Assembly: GCF_023554555.1 (NCBI RefSeq)
Contig: NZ_JAMJWC010000001.1
Location: 1,426,001 to 1,490,000 of the forward strand
Direction: 5' to 3'
DNA from: Sphingobacterium sp. lm-10
Lineage (GTDB): Bacteria; Bacteroidota; Bacteroidia; Sphingobacteriales; Sphingobacteriaceae
Length of the DNA: 64,000 nucleotides
Shown here: piece after piece, positions 44,548 to 56,976 of the stretch
How the letters are laid out: every line of letters begins with the position of its first letter
Numbering within the stretch: position 1 is the stretch's first letter
Notes under the pieces: model-generated
The model's database searches: none
What the model saw: only the letters and a program-made list of their open reading frames with translations
What the model was told of the DNA's origin: nothing
Program-made: the position numbers and the translations under genes

Positions 44548-46764
44548 TTACGATCTGTTAAAATGATACGTTGTGCCCTCTACAGCTCCAAACTCATAGA
44601 CATGGTATCCTTCCGAAAATGAGTAAACGACATCGTCCGATTGAAATAAAATTGGAGTAGCGCTGCGAATACGACAAGGTCTGGATGACTCTGCATGTAT
44701 AGATCCACTTTTTATACCCCCTTCTTTCCACTCCAAGCTTACCGTATAATTCCCCACAGCCTTTAACCCACTAATACTTCCATGAGTCCAAGCACCAGGT
44801 AATGCGGGCAGAAGATGAATCTCATCATGCTGACTTTGCAAAAGCATTTCGGTAATCGCCGCCGTAGCCCCAAAATTTCCATCTATTTGAAATGGTGGAT
44901 GCGCACAAAAAAGATTCGCATAAACCCCGCCATGTTCACCATCCATACTCAATTCGGTATGCGTCGTATGATTTAGCGCTGCTAATAACAATTGATAGGA
45001 CTTTTCTCCATCGAATAATCTCGCCCAACAGGCAATCTTCCACGCCCTGCTCCAACCGGTTCCTTTATCTCCCCGACCTATTAACGACTTTTTAGCTGCA
45101 GCTGCATACTCCATGTTCTTCAAACGTGATATCTGTTTACCAGGATACAATCCTATTAAATGCGATAGATGCCGATGATCATTCTCTAGGCGTTCGGCCT
45201 GCACGCGCCATTCACGAATCTGTCCCCACTCTCCGATTGCAACCCCATCGTCTAACCGAGATAATTTTTCAGATAAACTATCTGTAAATCTATTTTTGAT
45301 GTTTAATACATCGCAGGCATCCTTCGTATTGGTAAATAAACTCCAAATTAACTGCTGTGCATAAGCGACACCATCCTCCCATTCACCATGTTCTGGAGAC
45401 CATTCATCCGGAGCAATTAACTTCCCGTCCGGACCTTCTATCAGTCTATCAAACCAAAACTCACACGATGCTATCATGACTGGCAAAGCCTGTTTTTCTA
45501 AATAATCAAGATCGTTTGTATACAGGTAGTGATCCCAGAGATGCATGCAATACCACGCATTTGCAGGACGATTTGCATTCCAGTCCGTATGTCCGAAAAT
45601 ATTACTTTGTGTATTTAATGTCCAACCCCGTGCGTCGATGTCTTTAGCCTGCTTTTGCCAATTGCCGCCAACCTTCAATGCTTCATTATAAATATAATCC
45701 AGAAATGGCTTATGACAGATCGATAGATTAGTCTGTTCGGCAGGCCAATAATTCATTTGAATATTGATGTTCGTATGAATATCAGATTCCCATGGCGGAT
45801 TGTTGCTATTGTTCCACAATCCTTGCAAATTATTGGGTAAAGACATGCCACGAGACGAACTAATCATTAAATATCGCCCATATTGATAGTACAACATATG
45901 TAGGTAGGGATCATCGGGCGTCTTCAAAAGCTCGTAAGTGGATTTTGCATCGGAAGCTCCCTCTAAAGAGAAATTAACACGATCAAAAAGTGATTTGTAA
46001 TCGTTCACATGCCTTTGTTTTAATGTCTTGTAAGCGATGTTCTGAGCATTCGAGATCCGTTGTTCCATTTTTTGTTCGAGCTCAGACAGCGAGGAAGAAG
46101 TGTAAGATAGCGAAGCACTATCATAGTTGGTACCGGCGGTTAAAATGATGGTTACAGCATTCGCTTCCCGAACTTCGATCCTATCATTAGCTGGCACTAC
46201 ACGCCCTCCATCGGAGATGACATTCACACGAGCAGCATAGCTTATTAAATCCTTATTCCCTGAAAAGCAGAGCTCATTTGCTGTTATAGAAGCCAAATGC
46301 CCATCCGAATCTTCCAGTGCTAAAGCGAAGGAAACAGCATTTTGCCTATTTTCGGCAGATATGCGGATGATGATAGCTTGGTCTGGATTACTAGCAAAAT
46401 ATTCTCTTTTGTAGCGAATACCATCGTTAATGTAACTCACTGTTCCTACCGCACTATCCAGCGAAAGCGATCGAACATAATTTTCAATATTGTTTGAGGT
46501 AGAATCGAAATTGAACAATAACCGACCAAAATGTTGATAGGCTCCTCTGACTTCCTGATCACCACTCCAAAACGACTTTTCATTAAACTGTATTTCTTCC
46601 TGGTGAATACCTCCGAAAAACATTGCGCCCAATTCGCCATTACCAATTGGTAATGCCTCGGTCATCCAGTTGAATGCAGGTTTGTTGTAAGTAAGATCAA
46701 GAGAGCTTTGAGCTTTAACACTAAAGGCAATAAAAAAGGTGATTAGCAGGTAGCTATATTTCAT
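44548..46764 (-). CDS. GH95-family alpha-L-fucosidase/galactosidase
   Basis: The protein is 738 aa with a signal peptide (MKYSYLLITFFIAFSVKAQ). The N-terminal domain has AFNWMTEALPIGNGELGAMFFGG, the hallmark of GH95. The catalytic barrel contains HTNINIQMNYWPAEQTNL, DKGTGWSRAWKIACWARL and FQIDGNFGATAAITEMLLQS. GH95 enzymes cleave alpha-1,2-L-fucose or alpha-L-galactose. The ATG at 46764 is preferred over one seven codons upstream because the signal peptide starts there. It converges on susD, so it belongs to the same glycan locus. Confidence 0.93.
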   Translation of the reverse strand: MKYSYLLITFFIAFSVKAQSSLDLTYNKPAFNWMTEALPIGNGELGAMFFGGIHQEEIQFNEKSFWSGDQEVRGAYQHFGRLLFNFDSTSNNIENYVRSLSLDSAVGTVSYINDGIRYKREYFASNPDQAIIIRISAENRQNAVSFALALEDSDGHLASITANELCFSGNKDLISYAARVNVISDGGRVVPANDRIEVREANAVTIILTAGTNYDSASLSYTSSSLSELEQKMEQRISNAQNIAYKTLKQRHVNDYKSLFDRVNFSLEGASDAKSTYELLKTPDDPYLHMLYYQYGRYLMISSSRGMSLPNNLQGLWNNSNNPPWESDIHTNINIQMNYWPAEQTNLSICHKPFLDYIYNEALKVGGNWQKQAKDIDARGWTLNTQSNIFGHTDWNANRPANAWYCMHLWDHYLYTNDLDYLEKQALPVMIASCEFWFDRLIEGPDGKLIAPDEWSPEHGEWEDGVAYAQQLIWSLFTNTKDACDVLNIKNRFTDSLSEKLSRLDDGVAIGEWGQIREWRVQAERLENDHRHLSHLIGLYPGKQISRLKNMEYAAAAKKSLIGRGDKGTGWSRAWKIACWARLFDGEKSYQLLLAALNHTTHTELSMDGEHGGVYANLFCAHPPFQIDGNFGATAAITEMLLQSQHDEIHLLPALPGAWTHGSISGLKAVGNYTVSLEWKEGGIKSGSIHAESSRPCRIRSATPILFQSDDVVYSFSEGYHVYEFGAVEGTTYHFNRS

Positions 46765-46888
46765 AAGTAAAGATTTTATAACCAATATAGTGAATTTTGC
46801 ATTAAAGAATTTCCACTAAAGGAAGATGGTTTTTGCAATCCTTCAACCGATTATAATAAATAAGTTATATTGTTAGAGACAAAGGCTA

Positions 46889-48106
46889 TTACTTTATCAA
46901 AAAGAGATTCTGCAAGCTTCCCACGGCTGCTAAACGGGCATACATTTCGGCTATTGCCAGCTGGTCTAACAGCCATTTCTTATCATTATTGCTAGTTTTT
47001 CCCGTCCATTCTTTGCTAAATAGGCCGTCACTATCTCGCATAGCAGTCCAAGCGTGATCCATGTTAGCACTGAACGCATTTATATATTGCCTATTTTGAT
47101 CTTGGTGGAATAGCTCCACATAACCACGCAACATGACCGCGATAAACCAGTTATCACTTCTCTTGAGCGGCGGATAGCCTGCAGGAGTTTCTTCTGAAAA
47201 GAAAAATTCCATACCAGACTTAGCAGAAGCTTGTGCATCCTGTAAGTATTCTTTCTTTTTGGTGATTTTATACAATAATGCACCCGCTTGAATCATTTGC
47301 CCGGTGTTATAAGGGTATTTTGCTTTTTGCACCTTTCCCGCAAGATTGATATTATCCCAGTAAAGCTGATCCTGAGGATCCTGTAAGTTATCTTTCGTCC
47401 AACCATAAAGACGGATCGCTTGTTCTAGGTAGGATTTAGATTGAGTTGCTTCATATAACTTTAGCAGGTATACAACGGCTGGAGCATTAGAACAGGTATT
47501 TTTGGATTCTTTTTTTTGCTCACACCAATAAATGCCTCCACCCAATTGATCGTCCATCCCGCTTTCTACGAAACGCCAGATTTCTTGTGCCTTGTCTAGA
47601 TACACTTGCTGCTTGGTATGTAGGTATAAATCTGTAAAATCGATGCCCAGCCAAACATTATCATCATAGAAACGATCCGACGGTGCAGCGCTATTGATAT
47701 AAGAAGCATATCCCGATGGGTTGCGTGTATCGTAATAATTTTCCAAACCTGGCAGCACTACGTCATCTATACGCTTTTTCACTGCCTCATCATTAGAATG
47801 CTCTAGTAAGGCTACATAAGCCGATAAGCTTCCCGAAAAAGGCCATAAATAAGAATACGGATTTGTCTTGTTTTCATTATCGCCTCCACCCAGATAACTA
47901 GCACTATAAGTGTCATCAAAAGGATAAGTCTCTCTTAACAATTGCTTGCCATCAGGCACGGCGTACAACTCTTCTATCTTGGTCAAAGTCTCACTTGCTT
48001 TCGCATAGTACGAATTTTCTGTTGGCATTTGCGCTTGTGCAAATAAGTTTGTGGCTAAAAACAAGCCTATACCCATCCAAACTATGTCTCTACAATTTTT
48101 ATTCAT
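46889..48106 (-). CDS. GH76-family alpha-1,6-mannanase-like hydrolase
   Basis: The protein is 405 aa with a signal peptide (IVWMGIGLFLATNLFAQAQ). It has an (alpha/alpha)6-barrel with DDNVWLGIDFTDLY carrying the Asp pair used by GH76, GGGIYWCEQKKESKNTCSNAPAV and KRSDNWFIAVMLRGYVEL. GH76 enzymes act on alpha-1,6-mannan backbones. The ATG at 48106 is chosen for the signal peptide; the frame is open 46 codons upstream without it. It lies 124 bp upstream of the GH95 gene in the same orientation. Confidence 0.88.
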   Translation of the reverse strand: MNKNCRDIVWMGIGLFLATNLFAQAQMPTENSYYAKASETLTKIEELYAVPDGKQLLRETYPFDDTYSASYLGGGDNENKTNPYSYLWPFSGSLSAYVALLEHSNDEAVKKRIDDVVLPGLENYYDTRNPSGYASYINSAAPSDRFYDDNVWLGIDFTDLYLHTKQQVYLDKAQEIWRFVESGMDDQLGGGIYWCEQKKESKNTCSNAPAVVYLLKLYEATQSKSYLEQAIRLYGWTKDNLQDPQDQLYWDNINLAGKVQKAKYPYNTGQMIQAGALLYKITKKKEYLQDAQASAKSGMEFFFSEETPAGYPPLKRSDNWFIAVMLRGYVELFHQDQNRQYINAFSANMDHAWTAMRDSDGLFSKEWTGKTSNNDKKWLLDQLAIAEMYARLAAVGSLQNLFLIK

Positions 48107-48419
48107 CTTTTTAGTTATTTTATAAAAATATAAAGCTGGCTCTTCGAATAACCTCGCTTTTAAACAATTCACAAAGTAGTGTAAATATAACTTTAATAAA
48201 TTGACATCATCCGCTAATTCTAATCCGCTAAATGGGTTAACCATTAGAAAAATGAGATGCTAAAATGGAGAATACAAAAATTTCTACAATCAGGTATAAA
48301 TACGATTTATACCTCAATTATAGATATGCAATAATTAAAAAAATCAATAAAATAATAGCAAAAAAATGCTATATTTATCATAATTATAAGGTTTTAGTAG
48401 TTCTTTATAATAGTTATTG

Positions 48420-48456
48420 ATCCTCAATGTTCAAACGCGCATTGAGGATTTTTTTA
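48420..48456 (+). terminator. orphan intrinsic terminator (possible small RNA 3' end)
   Basis: Ten-base perfect arms (48420-48429 and 48440-48449), a 10-nt loop, then a T run to 48456 on the plus strand. No upstream protein gene on this strand. Confidence 0.75.
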
Positions 48457-48535
48457 TTGCAATCAAGATAAATAAGGGAAATTTAATATATTAGCAACCT
48501 ACAATTACAGCTAAAATTTATTTAGCATTTTTAAA

Positions 48536-48598
48536 GGTAACCCATAGGGTTTAAATGACGGCCCTCTTAGATAAAACCCATTTCTAAGAGGGTTTTTT
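48536..48598 (+). ncRNA. candidate small structured RNA ending in a terminator
   Basis: A small hairpin (AACCCATAGGGTT near 48538-48550) is followed by a terminator with 9-nt arms (48562-48570 and 48584-48592) and T6 (48593-48598). The trimer-like AACCC and GGGTT elements recur. The 5' end cannot be fixed and no known RNA family is recognised. Confidence 0.35.
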
Positions 48599-48835
48599 AG
48601 TTACTTATTCGCTTAATTGTAGAGGGTGCTAATATATCGATATTCTTGATTGTGTATAATTCTAAAGACAATATTAAGCGAATGGTTTTCCCGCTGATTG
48701 ACTTTTAAATTTCAAGTATTCCTAGTGGTATACTCTGGGGATGATTTATTGACTAAAGCAGATTTTCATAAAACATTAAGCTCTATATGTTTGATATTAA
48801 TTAAATATGTTTTTGCTTCTGAAGAGAACGAGATT

Positions 48836-49120
48836 GGTTCAGCCCCACAAACCCCCAATACAACCTTGAACCTTCTACGAATTGGTTCAGCCCCACAAAC
48901 CCCCAATACAACCTTGAACCTTCTACGAATTGGTTCAGCCCCACAAACCCCCAATACAACCTTGAACCTTCTACGAATTGGTTCAGCCCCACAAACCCCC
49001 AACACAACCTTGAACCTTCTACGAATTGGTTCAGCCCCGCACCCCCCAACACAACCTTGAACCTTCTACGGATTGGTTCAGCCCCGCACCCCCCAACACA
49101 ACCTTGAACCTTCTACGGAT
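48836..49120. repeat. 48-bp tandem repeat array next to tRNA-Ser
   Basis: Six copies begin at 48836, 48884, 48932, 48980, 49028 and 49075, spaced 48, 48, 48, 48 and 47 bp. Each runs GGTTCAGCCCC(A/G)CAAACCC... through CCTTGAACC to TTCTACG. Copies 1-4 are nearly identical; copies 5-6 carry GCACCC in place of ACAAACC. The 48-bp length keeps every frame open, so apparent ORFs here (both strands) are repeat artefacts. The last copy abuts the inverted tRNA T-arm sequence. Confidence 0.95.
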
Positions 49121-49128
49121 CGAACCCT

Positions 49129-49146
49129 GCGGGTTCGAATCCCGCC
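49129..49146 (+). repeat. 18-nt inverted copy of the tRNA-Ser T-arm
   Basis: The 18 bases at 49129-49146 are the exact reverse complement of 49194-49211, which form the T-arm of tRNA-Ser. The tRNA terminator hairpin lies between them, so the whole 49129-49211 segment is a nested palindrome. It looks like a duplicated tRNA 3' end in opposite orientation. Confidence 0.9.
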
Positions 49147-49149
49147 AAA

Positions 49150-49273
<124 letters not shown>

Positions 49274-49365
49274 GTTATTGACAGTGCAAACATAACGCAA
49301 AATTTTCATTCTGCAAAGCAATTTTTTACTTGCAAATGCAATGGTTTGACAGTCAAAAAGTTCTT

Positions 49366-51498
49366 TTAATCTTCGGCAGATTTCTTTTTAAGTACATCGT
49401 AATCTATCCGGATATGATAGATACTTTTCAGCATGGATTTAAAAATCGCAGCTACCTGTGAAATCTCTTTCATCGTGATGTCTGCATTCATAAATTGCTT
49501 TTGTAGCAATTTATGATCCACAATCTTGTCCACCAATTTGTTAATGGACTGTTCCGTATATTCCTTCATTGCCCGAGATGCTGCCTCTACAGAATCGGCA
49601 ATCATCAACACGGCAGATTCCTTGGAGAAAGGAATAGGCCCAGGATATCGAAAAAGTTCTTCATCGACCAACTTATCCGGGTTATTCTTGACGGAAAGGT
49701 TGTAGAAGTAATCCACTTTTGTCGTACCATGATGCGTACGTATAAAATCCACGACTACTTCGGGCAGTTGATTTTTCCGAGCAATCTCCACCCCTTTAAG
49801 CACGTGAGAAATGATGATTTGCGCGCTTTGCTCTGGCGTCAATTCCTCATGCGGATTGTTACCTGTTTTCTGATTTTCGATAAAATAAAGCGGATTCGAC
49901 ATTTTTCCGATATCATGATACAATGCTCCGGCACGGATCAGTAAAGGGTTTCCCCCTATCCGATACACAGCCGCTTCTGCCAGATTGGCCACTTGCAAGG
50001 AGTGCTGAAAAGTACCCGGCGCTCTGATAGACAACTCCCGCAAAAGCTTCGAATTACTGTTGGTAAGTTCCATCAAGGTTAGATCCGATACAATTCCAAA
50101 CAGCTTTTCAAATGCGTAGATCAATGGATAAGCTAACAGGGTGAGTCCGACACTAATCACAAACGGTAAAATATCATTCCAATAAATACTATCGAATGTG
50201 CCATTTCTAGTCAGCACCAGACCGGTATATGATATGATATAAGACGCCAGGATCAGTAAACTGGACAACAAAAATTGCTCTCGCTTCACCATGGTACGAA
50301 TACTATAGATCGCCACGATACCCGTTACCAACTGCAGAAACACGAAGTCAAAACTGTTTGGCACAAAGAGTGCCGCCATAAGCACCATCAATAGATGAAT
50401 ATTGAGTGCTACGCGCGTATCAAATAAGATCCTGAAGATAATCGGCACGATACAATATGGGATATAATATAAGCTGGGGATCTTAATTTTTATCGCCCAA
50501 CTCAAGACACCCAACATACTGATGATCACTAAAAAGATAATCATCAGCAAGCGATTATTATTGTAAATATCCCTTCTAAAAAAGAACAAAAACATCATCA
50601 CCAAGATCATGATCAACGAAACCATCAGGAAATTGCCAAAGAGCACCAACCCTTGCTTACCCCCCATCTGCGATTCATTCTCATAGACACGACGTAGGGA
50701 TTCCAGCTTCTGAATGATTTCATTATTAATCACCTTACCTTGCTCGACAATGAGCTCATCCCGCTGTACAATACCGCGGGTAGTAGAAATATTTGATAAG
50801 GCTGCCTGCTCCGCTTTCTCGGTCTGCCCTTCATTAAATACAAGATTTACAGCAACGTAATTTTTCAGCAAGTCAGCTAACCATTTCTTTTGCTGCACGA
50901 AACGATTTCGATCAACAGTCCGTTCTATGTAGGTATACGCCCCTTCTATCGTGAAGCTGTTCGCTGTATTACGCTGTTGCGCCACATTCTCCTCCACGAG
51001 TATAAAGTTATATTCTGCCTCCGACCCCGACGCCGAAGTATTGCCTTTCAATTGATAACGACTATTCAACGAAATCACACCCCGCTTGTATACATAGTCT
51101 AAAATAGCCGTTCCTACACCGCGATAGCGTTCTATATCTTGTGAAGGCAATGTATCTAATTGTGCCGTTTGCCATTTCTCGCCTAAGTCGATATTGAATT
51201 GATCGAGTTGCTCTTTGCTAACAACCTCGCTCACGTTATAAATAGGATGAACCGTCTTAAGAATCTGCTGCCTGTCACGATCCATCTCTTCCTGGGTTTT
51301 CAGAATCGCAAAATCATAAGGAGAAACGAGGTTTTCGTGATTCCAAGGCTTACCTTTTTGGTAATCGTAACGAAACCTCGGCTGCTTAGGCATAAATAAG
51401 CACACCAATAGAATGGTAACTACCACCATGATGTATTTCAATATCGGCGAATTATACTGAAGCTTCTCTTTGTTATAGTTGATTTTTAATTTTGCCAC
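49366..51498 (-). CDS. 7TM-HD (PgpH-like) membrane phosphohydrolase
   Basis: A 710-aa protein with one N-terminal TM segment (about 22-40), an extracytoplasmic 7TMR-HDED domain (about 45-280), seven TM segments (about 285-475) and a cytoplasmic HD domain. The HD domain carries FQHSLQVANLAEAAV, ALYHDIGKM and the later THHGTTKVDYF. PgpH-type proteins degrade cyclic di-AMP in Firmicutes, so this is a probable c-di-AMP phosphodiesterase by family. A C-terminal helix follows. Transcribed alone and divergent from the thi operon. Confidence 0.92.
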   Translation of the reverse strand: MAKLKINYNKEKLQYNSPILKYIMVVVTILLVCLFMPKQPRFRYDYQKGKPWNHENLVSPYDFAILKTQEEMDRDRQQILKTVHPIYNVSEVVSKEQLDQFNIDLGEKWQTAQLDTLPSQDIERYRGVGTAILDYVYKRGVISLNSRYQLKGNTSASGSEAEYNFILVEENVAQQRNTANSFTIEGAYTYIERTVDRNRFVQQKKWLADLLKNYVAVNLVFNEGQTEKAEQAALSNISTTRGIVQRDELIVEQGKVINNEIIQKLESLRRVYENESQMGGKQGLVLFGNFLMVSLIMILVMMFLFFFRRDIYNNNRLLMIIFLVIISMLGVLSWAIKIKIPSLYYIPYCIVPIIFRILFDTRVALNIHLLMVLMAALFVPNSFDFVFLQLVTGIVAIYSIRTMVKREQFLLSSLLILASYIISYTGLVLTRNGTFDSIYWNDILPFVISVGLTLLAYPLIYAFEKLFGIVSDLTLMELTNSNSKLLRELSIRAPGTFQHSLQVANLAEAAVYRIGGNPLLIRAGALYHDIGKMSNPLYFIENQKTGNNPHEELTPEQSAQIIISHVLKGVEIARKNQLPEVVVDFIRTHHGTTKVDYFYNLSVKNNPDKLVDEELFRYPGPIPFSKESAVLMIADSVEAASRAMKEYTEQSINKLVDKIVDHKLLQKQFMNADITMKEISQVAAIFKSMLKSIYHIRIDYDVLKKKSAED

Positions 51499-51617
51499 GT
51501 GATGATTCGTTCTAGTGCATAGTTGCCTACGGTATCAGTGATTTTTCCGCAGGGCCTTCTTACAAAAGTAGGAAAAGAATCGTGGTCTTTCATTTTATTG
51601 TCGTAGATTAGCCAAGT

Positions 51618-51699
51618 ACTTTAGGGGTGTCTACGTAGTTTGTAGGCTGAGATTTTACCCTTTGAACCTGATCTGGATCATACCAGCGTAGGGAAAAGT
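51618..51699 (+). promoter_or_regulatory. TPP riboswitch (THI element)
   Basis: The conserved THI core is clear: GGGGTG, GGCTGAGA, ACCCTTTGAACCTGATC, GGATCATACCAGCGTAGGGAA. The P1 stem pairs ACTTT (51618-51622) with AAAGT (51695-51699). It precedes thiS by about 75 nt and controls the thi operon in response to thiamin pyrophosphate. Confidence 0.96.
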
Positions 51700-51733
51700 G
51701 AATCGTCATCTTCGGTGCCTCCGCACTACAGCT

Positions 51734-51775
51734 GTCATTCCTAAAGTGTATGTATTTACATAAATCCACAAAGGA

Positions 51776-51780
<5 letters not shown>
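51734..51780 (+). promoter_or_regulatory. expression-platform hairpin covering the thiS start codon
   Basis: GTCATTCCT (51734-51742) is the exact complement of AGGAATGAC (51772-51780), which contains the AGG ribosome-binding bases and the ATG of thiS. This pairing would block translation when TPP is bound. The mechanism is predicted from pairing alone. Confidence 0.55.
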
Positions 51781-54428
<2,648 letters not shown>

Positions 54429-54430
54429 TA

Positions 54431-55060
54431 ATGACACCATCAGAATATCCAAAAATACAATACATCTCACAAGGAGATACCTTAGCCATCCAATCACGTA
54501 ATATTAGGCTGGCGCTTGATGCTGGTGCAGACTGGATTCAGATCCGGTGGAAGCAACCAAAAGATACGGCATTTCGGGATTTTTGCACCTCGATCAAAAA
54601 ACACTGCGCTTCTTACCAAGCGCTATGCCTGCTCAACGATCATGTGGACACCGCACGCGCCATCGATGCAGACGGCGTGCACCTCGGACTCACGGACATG
54701 CCAGTATCGGATGCCAGAGCGCTGCTTGGCACAAATAAAATTATTGGCGGAACAGCCAATACCGCAGCAGATATCCTTCAACGAATGGAGGAGCGTTGCG
54801 ACTACATTGGTTTGGGCCCCTGGCGATACACCACCACAAAAAAACAGCTTAGCCCGATTTTGGGACTGGAAGGATTTACAGAGATCATGACTTACCTGCA
54901 ACAGTTAGATCGACCCGCTCCTCCCATTTATGCCATCGGAGGGATTCGGCTAGAAGATATTCCGACATTGCAACAGATAGGTATACATGGTATCGCCGTA
55001 TCTACCTTGCTCACAGAACAGCCTCGACAAATCACATCCATTAAATCAATACTACAATGA
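54431..55060 (+). CDS. thiE: thiamin phosphate synthase ThiE
   Basis: A 209-aa TIM-barrel enzyme joining HMP pyrophosphate and thiazole phosphate. Motifs: [59 protein letters not shown] and AIGGI. The ATG at 54431 is used; the frame is open 14 codons upstream inside the previous gene. The stop overlaps thiG by 4 bp. Confidence 0.92.
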   Translation: MTPSEYPKIQYISQGDTLAIQSRNIRLALDAGADWIQIRWKQPKDTAFRDFCTSIKKHCASYQALCLLNDHVDTARAIDADGVHLGLTDMPVSDARALLGTNKIIGGTANTAADILQRMEERCDYIGLGPWRYTTTKKQLSPILGLEGFTEIMTYLQQLDRPAPPIYAIGGIRLEDIPTLQQIGIHGIAVSTLLTEQPRQITSIKSILQ

Positions 55061-55833
55061 AAGATTTAAAGATTGCAGATAGACATTTTAATTCCCGCCT
55101 GTTTTTAGGAACGGGCAAGTTTGGTGATTTACACCGCATGCGGGAAGCCATGATAGCCTCCTCTACCGAATTGGTGACCATGGCGCTAAAACGGGTAGAT
55201 CACTTGGCGGAGTCCGATCAACTGCTGACGGCGCTGGATCTCCCTCAACTTCATTTATTGCCGAATACATCTGGTGCTAGAAATGCCAAAGAAGCCGTGC
55301 TGGCCGCTATGCTGGCGCGAGAAGCCTTAGAAACAAATTGGATAAAACTGGAGATCCACCCCGACCCGCGTTATCTCCTTCCCGATCCTATAGAAACGCT
55401 AGCCGCCACCGAAGAATTGGCAAAAGTAGGATTTGTCGTAATGCCTTACATTCATGCCGACCCGGTATTATGTAAGCGATTGGAAGAAGTCGGTACAGCG
55501 GTGGTGATGCCTTTGGGCGCGCCTATCGGCACGAATAAAGGACTTCGGACGATTGATTTTCTAGAAATAATCATCGAACAAAGTCAGGTTCCTGTCGTTG
55601 TTGATGCCGGAATCGGCCGTCCTTCCGACGCCGCCAAGGCGATGGAAATCGGTGCCGATGCTGTTTTGGTGAATACCGCCATTGCGGCAGCGCAAGATCC
55701 GGTACGCATGGCAGAAGCATTCAAAGAAGCGGTTATCGCCGGTCGCAAAGCTTACGAGGCAGGTTTGGGCGCGCAAAGTATGCACGGTGTGGCATCTGCA
55801 TCCAGTCCGCTTACTTCTTTTCTCACCGATTAA
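55057..55833 (+). CDS. thiG: thiazole synthase ThiG
   Basis: A 258-aa ThiG with [12 protein letters not shown], Schiff-base lysine in [45 protein letters not shown] and [24 protein letters not shown]. It forms the thiazole from DXP, the ThiS thiocarboxylate and dehydroglycine. It overlaps thiE by 4 bp. The dehydroglycine comes from ThiH, next in the operon. Confidence 0.97.
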   Translation: MKDLKIADRHFNSRLFLGTGKFGDLHRMREAMIASSTELVTMALKRVDHLAESDQLLTALDLPQLHLLPNTSGARNAKEAVLAAMLAREALETNWIKLEIHPDPRYLLPDPIETLAATEELAKVGFVVMPYIHADPVLCKRLEEVGTAVVMPLGAPIGTNKGLRTIDFLEIIIEQSQVPVVVDAGIGRPSDAAKAMEIGADAVLVNTAIAAAQDPVRMAEAFKEAVIAGRKAYEAGLGAQSMHGVASASSPLTSFLTD

Positions 55834-55842
55834 ACTGTGACT

Positions 55843-56976
55843 ATGCGAACATTTAAAGAAACATTCGCTTCCTACACCTGGGACAGCATTCAACAGAAAA
55901 TCTATGCCAGCACACTGGACGATGTGAAACGTGTTTTGCAAAAAGATCGGCACCAATTGGAAGATTTTTTGGTACTGCTGTCGCCCGCAGCGGAGTCAGC
56001 CCTAGAACATATGGCTCAGTTGGCACAATCCATCACACAGCGCCGCTTTGGTAAGACGATACAGATGTATGCACCGCTTTACCTGAGTAATGAGTGCCAA
56101 AATATCTGTACGTATTGTGGCTTCAGCATGGATAATAAAATCAAGCGAAAGACGCTATCAGATACCGAAATTATGATGGAAGCCATGGCACTCAAAGCGA
56201 TGGGCTTACAACATGTGTTGCTGGTTAGTGGCGAGGCCAATAAAACAGTCGGTGTAGATTACTTTCTAAATGCTATTCGCCTATTGAAACCTCATTTCTC
56301 CCAAATATCCATCGAAGTACAACCACTAGAACAGCATGAATATGAATTAATTCAACAAGCGGGTGTACACACGGTACTGGTGTATCAGGAAACATACCAT
56401 CAAGATGTGTACAGAGCCTACCACCCTAAAGGTAAAAAATCGAATTTCGACTATCGACTGGATACACCCGATCGCATTGGCAAAGCTGGAATACATAAAA
56501 TTGGCTTGGGCGTATTACTGGGACTGGAAGATTGGAGAACCGACAGTTTCTTCAATGCAATGCATATCAATTACCTGCAAAAACAATACTGGCGCACCAA
56601 ATACAGCGTTTCATTCCCGCGACTTCGGCCAGCTGAAGGAATTATAGAACCCAACTTTGTGATGGAAGACCGACATCTGCTGCAACTAATTTGTGCCTAT
56701 CGCATTTGGAACCCTGACTTGGAAATATCTATTTCTACCCGGGAGAGTGAGCATTTCAGGAATCATATCATTCCTATTGGCGTCACCACGATGAGTGCCG
56801 CCTCCAAAACAAACCCTGGTGGGTACGCGGTAGATCCCCAATCACTGGAACAATTTGAAATCAGCGATGAGCGCAGCATGGAAACGGTAATTGATTTGAT
56901 CAAAAAGGTAGGATACGATCCGATCATGAAAGACTGGGATGTTGCGTACAGCGGACTGGATAAAGCAAAAGTATGA
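55843..56976 (+). CDS. thiH: 2-iminoacetate synthase ThiH
   Basis: A 377-aa radical SAM enzyme with the CxxxCxxC cluster motif (NECQNICTYCGF) and the BATS-type C-terminal region. It cleaves tyrosine to dehydroglycine for ThiG. The ATG at 55843 (MRTFKETF) is preferred over a GTG two codons upstream. The use of ThiH rather than the oxidase ThiO fits an anaerobic-type route. The stop overlaps thiF by 4 bp. Confidence 0.95.
   Translation: MRTFKETFASYTWDSIQQKIYASTLDDVKRVLQKDRHQLEDFLVLLSPAAESALEHMAQLAQSITQRRFGKTIQMYAPLYLSNECQNICTYCGFSMDNKIKRKTLSDTEIMMEAMALKAMGLQHVLLVSGEANKTVGVDYFLNAIRLLKPHFSQISIEVQPLEQHEYELIQQAGVHTVLVYQETYHQDVYRAYHPKGKKSNFDYRLDTPDRIGKAGIHKIGLGVLLGLEDWRTDSFFNAMHINYLQKQYWRTKYSVSFPRLRPAEGIIEPNFVMEDRHLLQLICAYRIWNPDLEISISTRESEHFRNHIIPIGVTTMSAASKTNPGGYAVDPQSLEQFEISDERSMETVIDLIKKVGYDPIMKDWDVAYSGLDKAKV

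Larger units (their letters stand above)
48107..48830. other. gene-free interval with two orphan plus-strand terminators
   Basis: About 720 bp with no coding sequence. The left end is the upstream region of the GH76 gene. Two good plus-strand terminators (48420-48456 and 48562-48598) follow with no gene before either of them, which suggests short noncoding transcripts. TATATTTA at 48370-48377 resembles a -7 box. Confidence 0.5.

Noticed and set aside
48836..49120. CRISPR array
   Set aside because: The units are contiguous without variable spacers and no cas genes are nearby.
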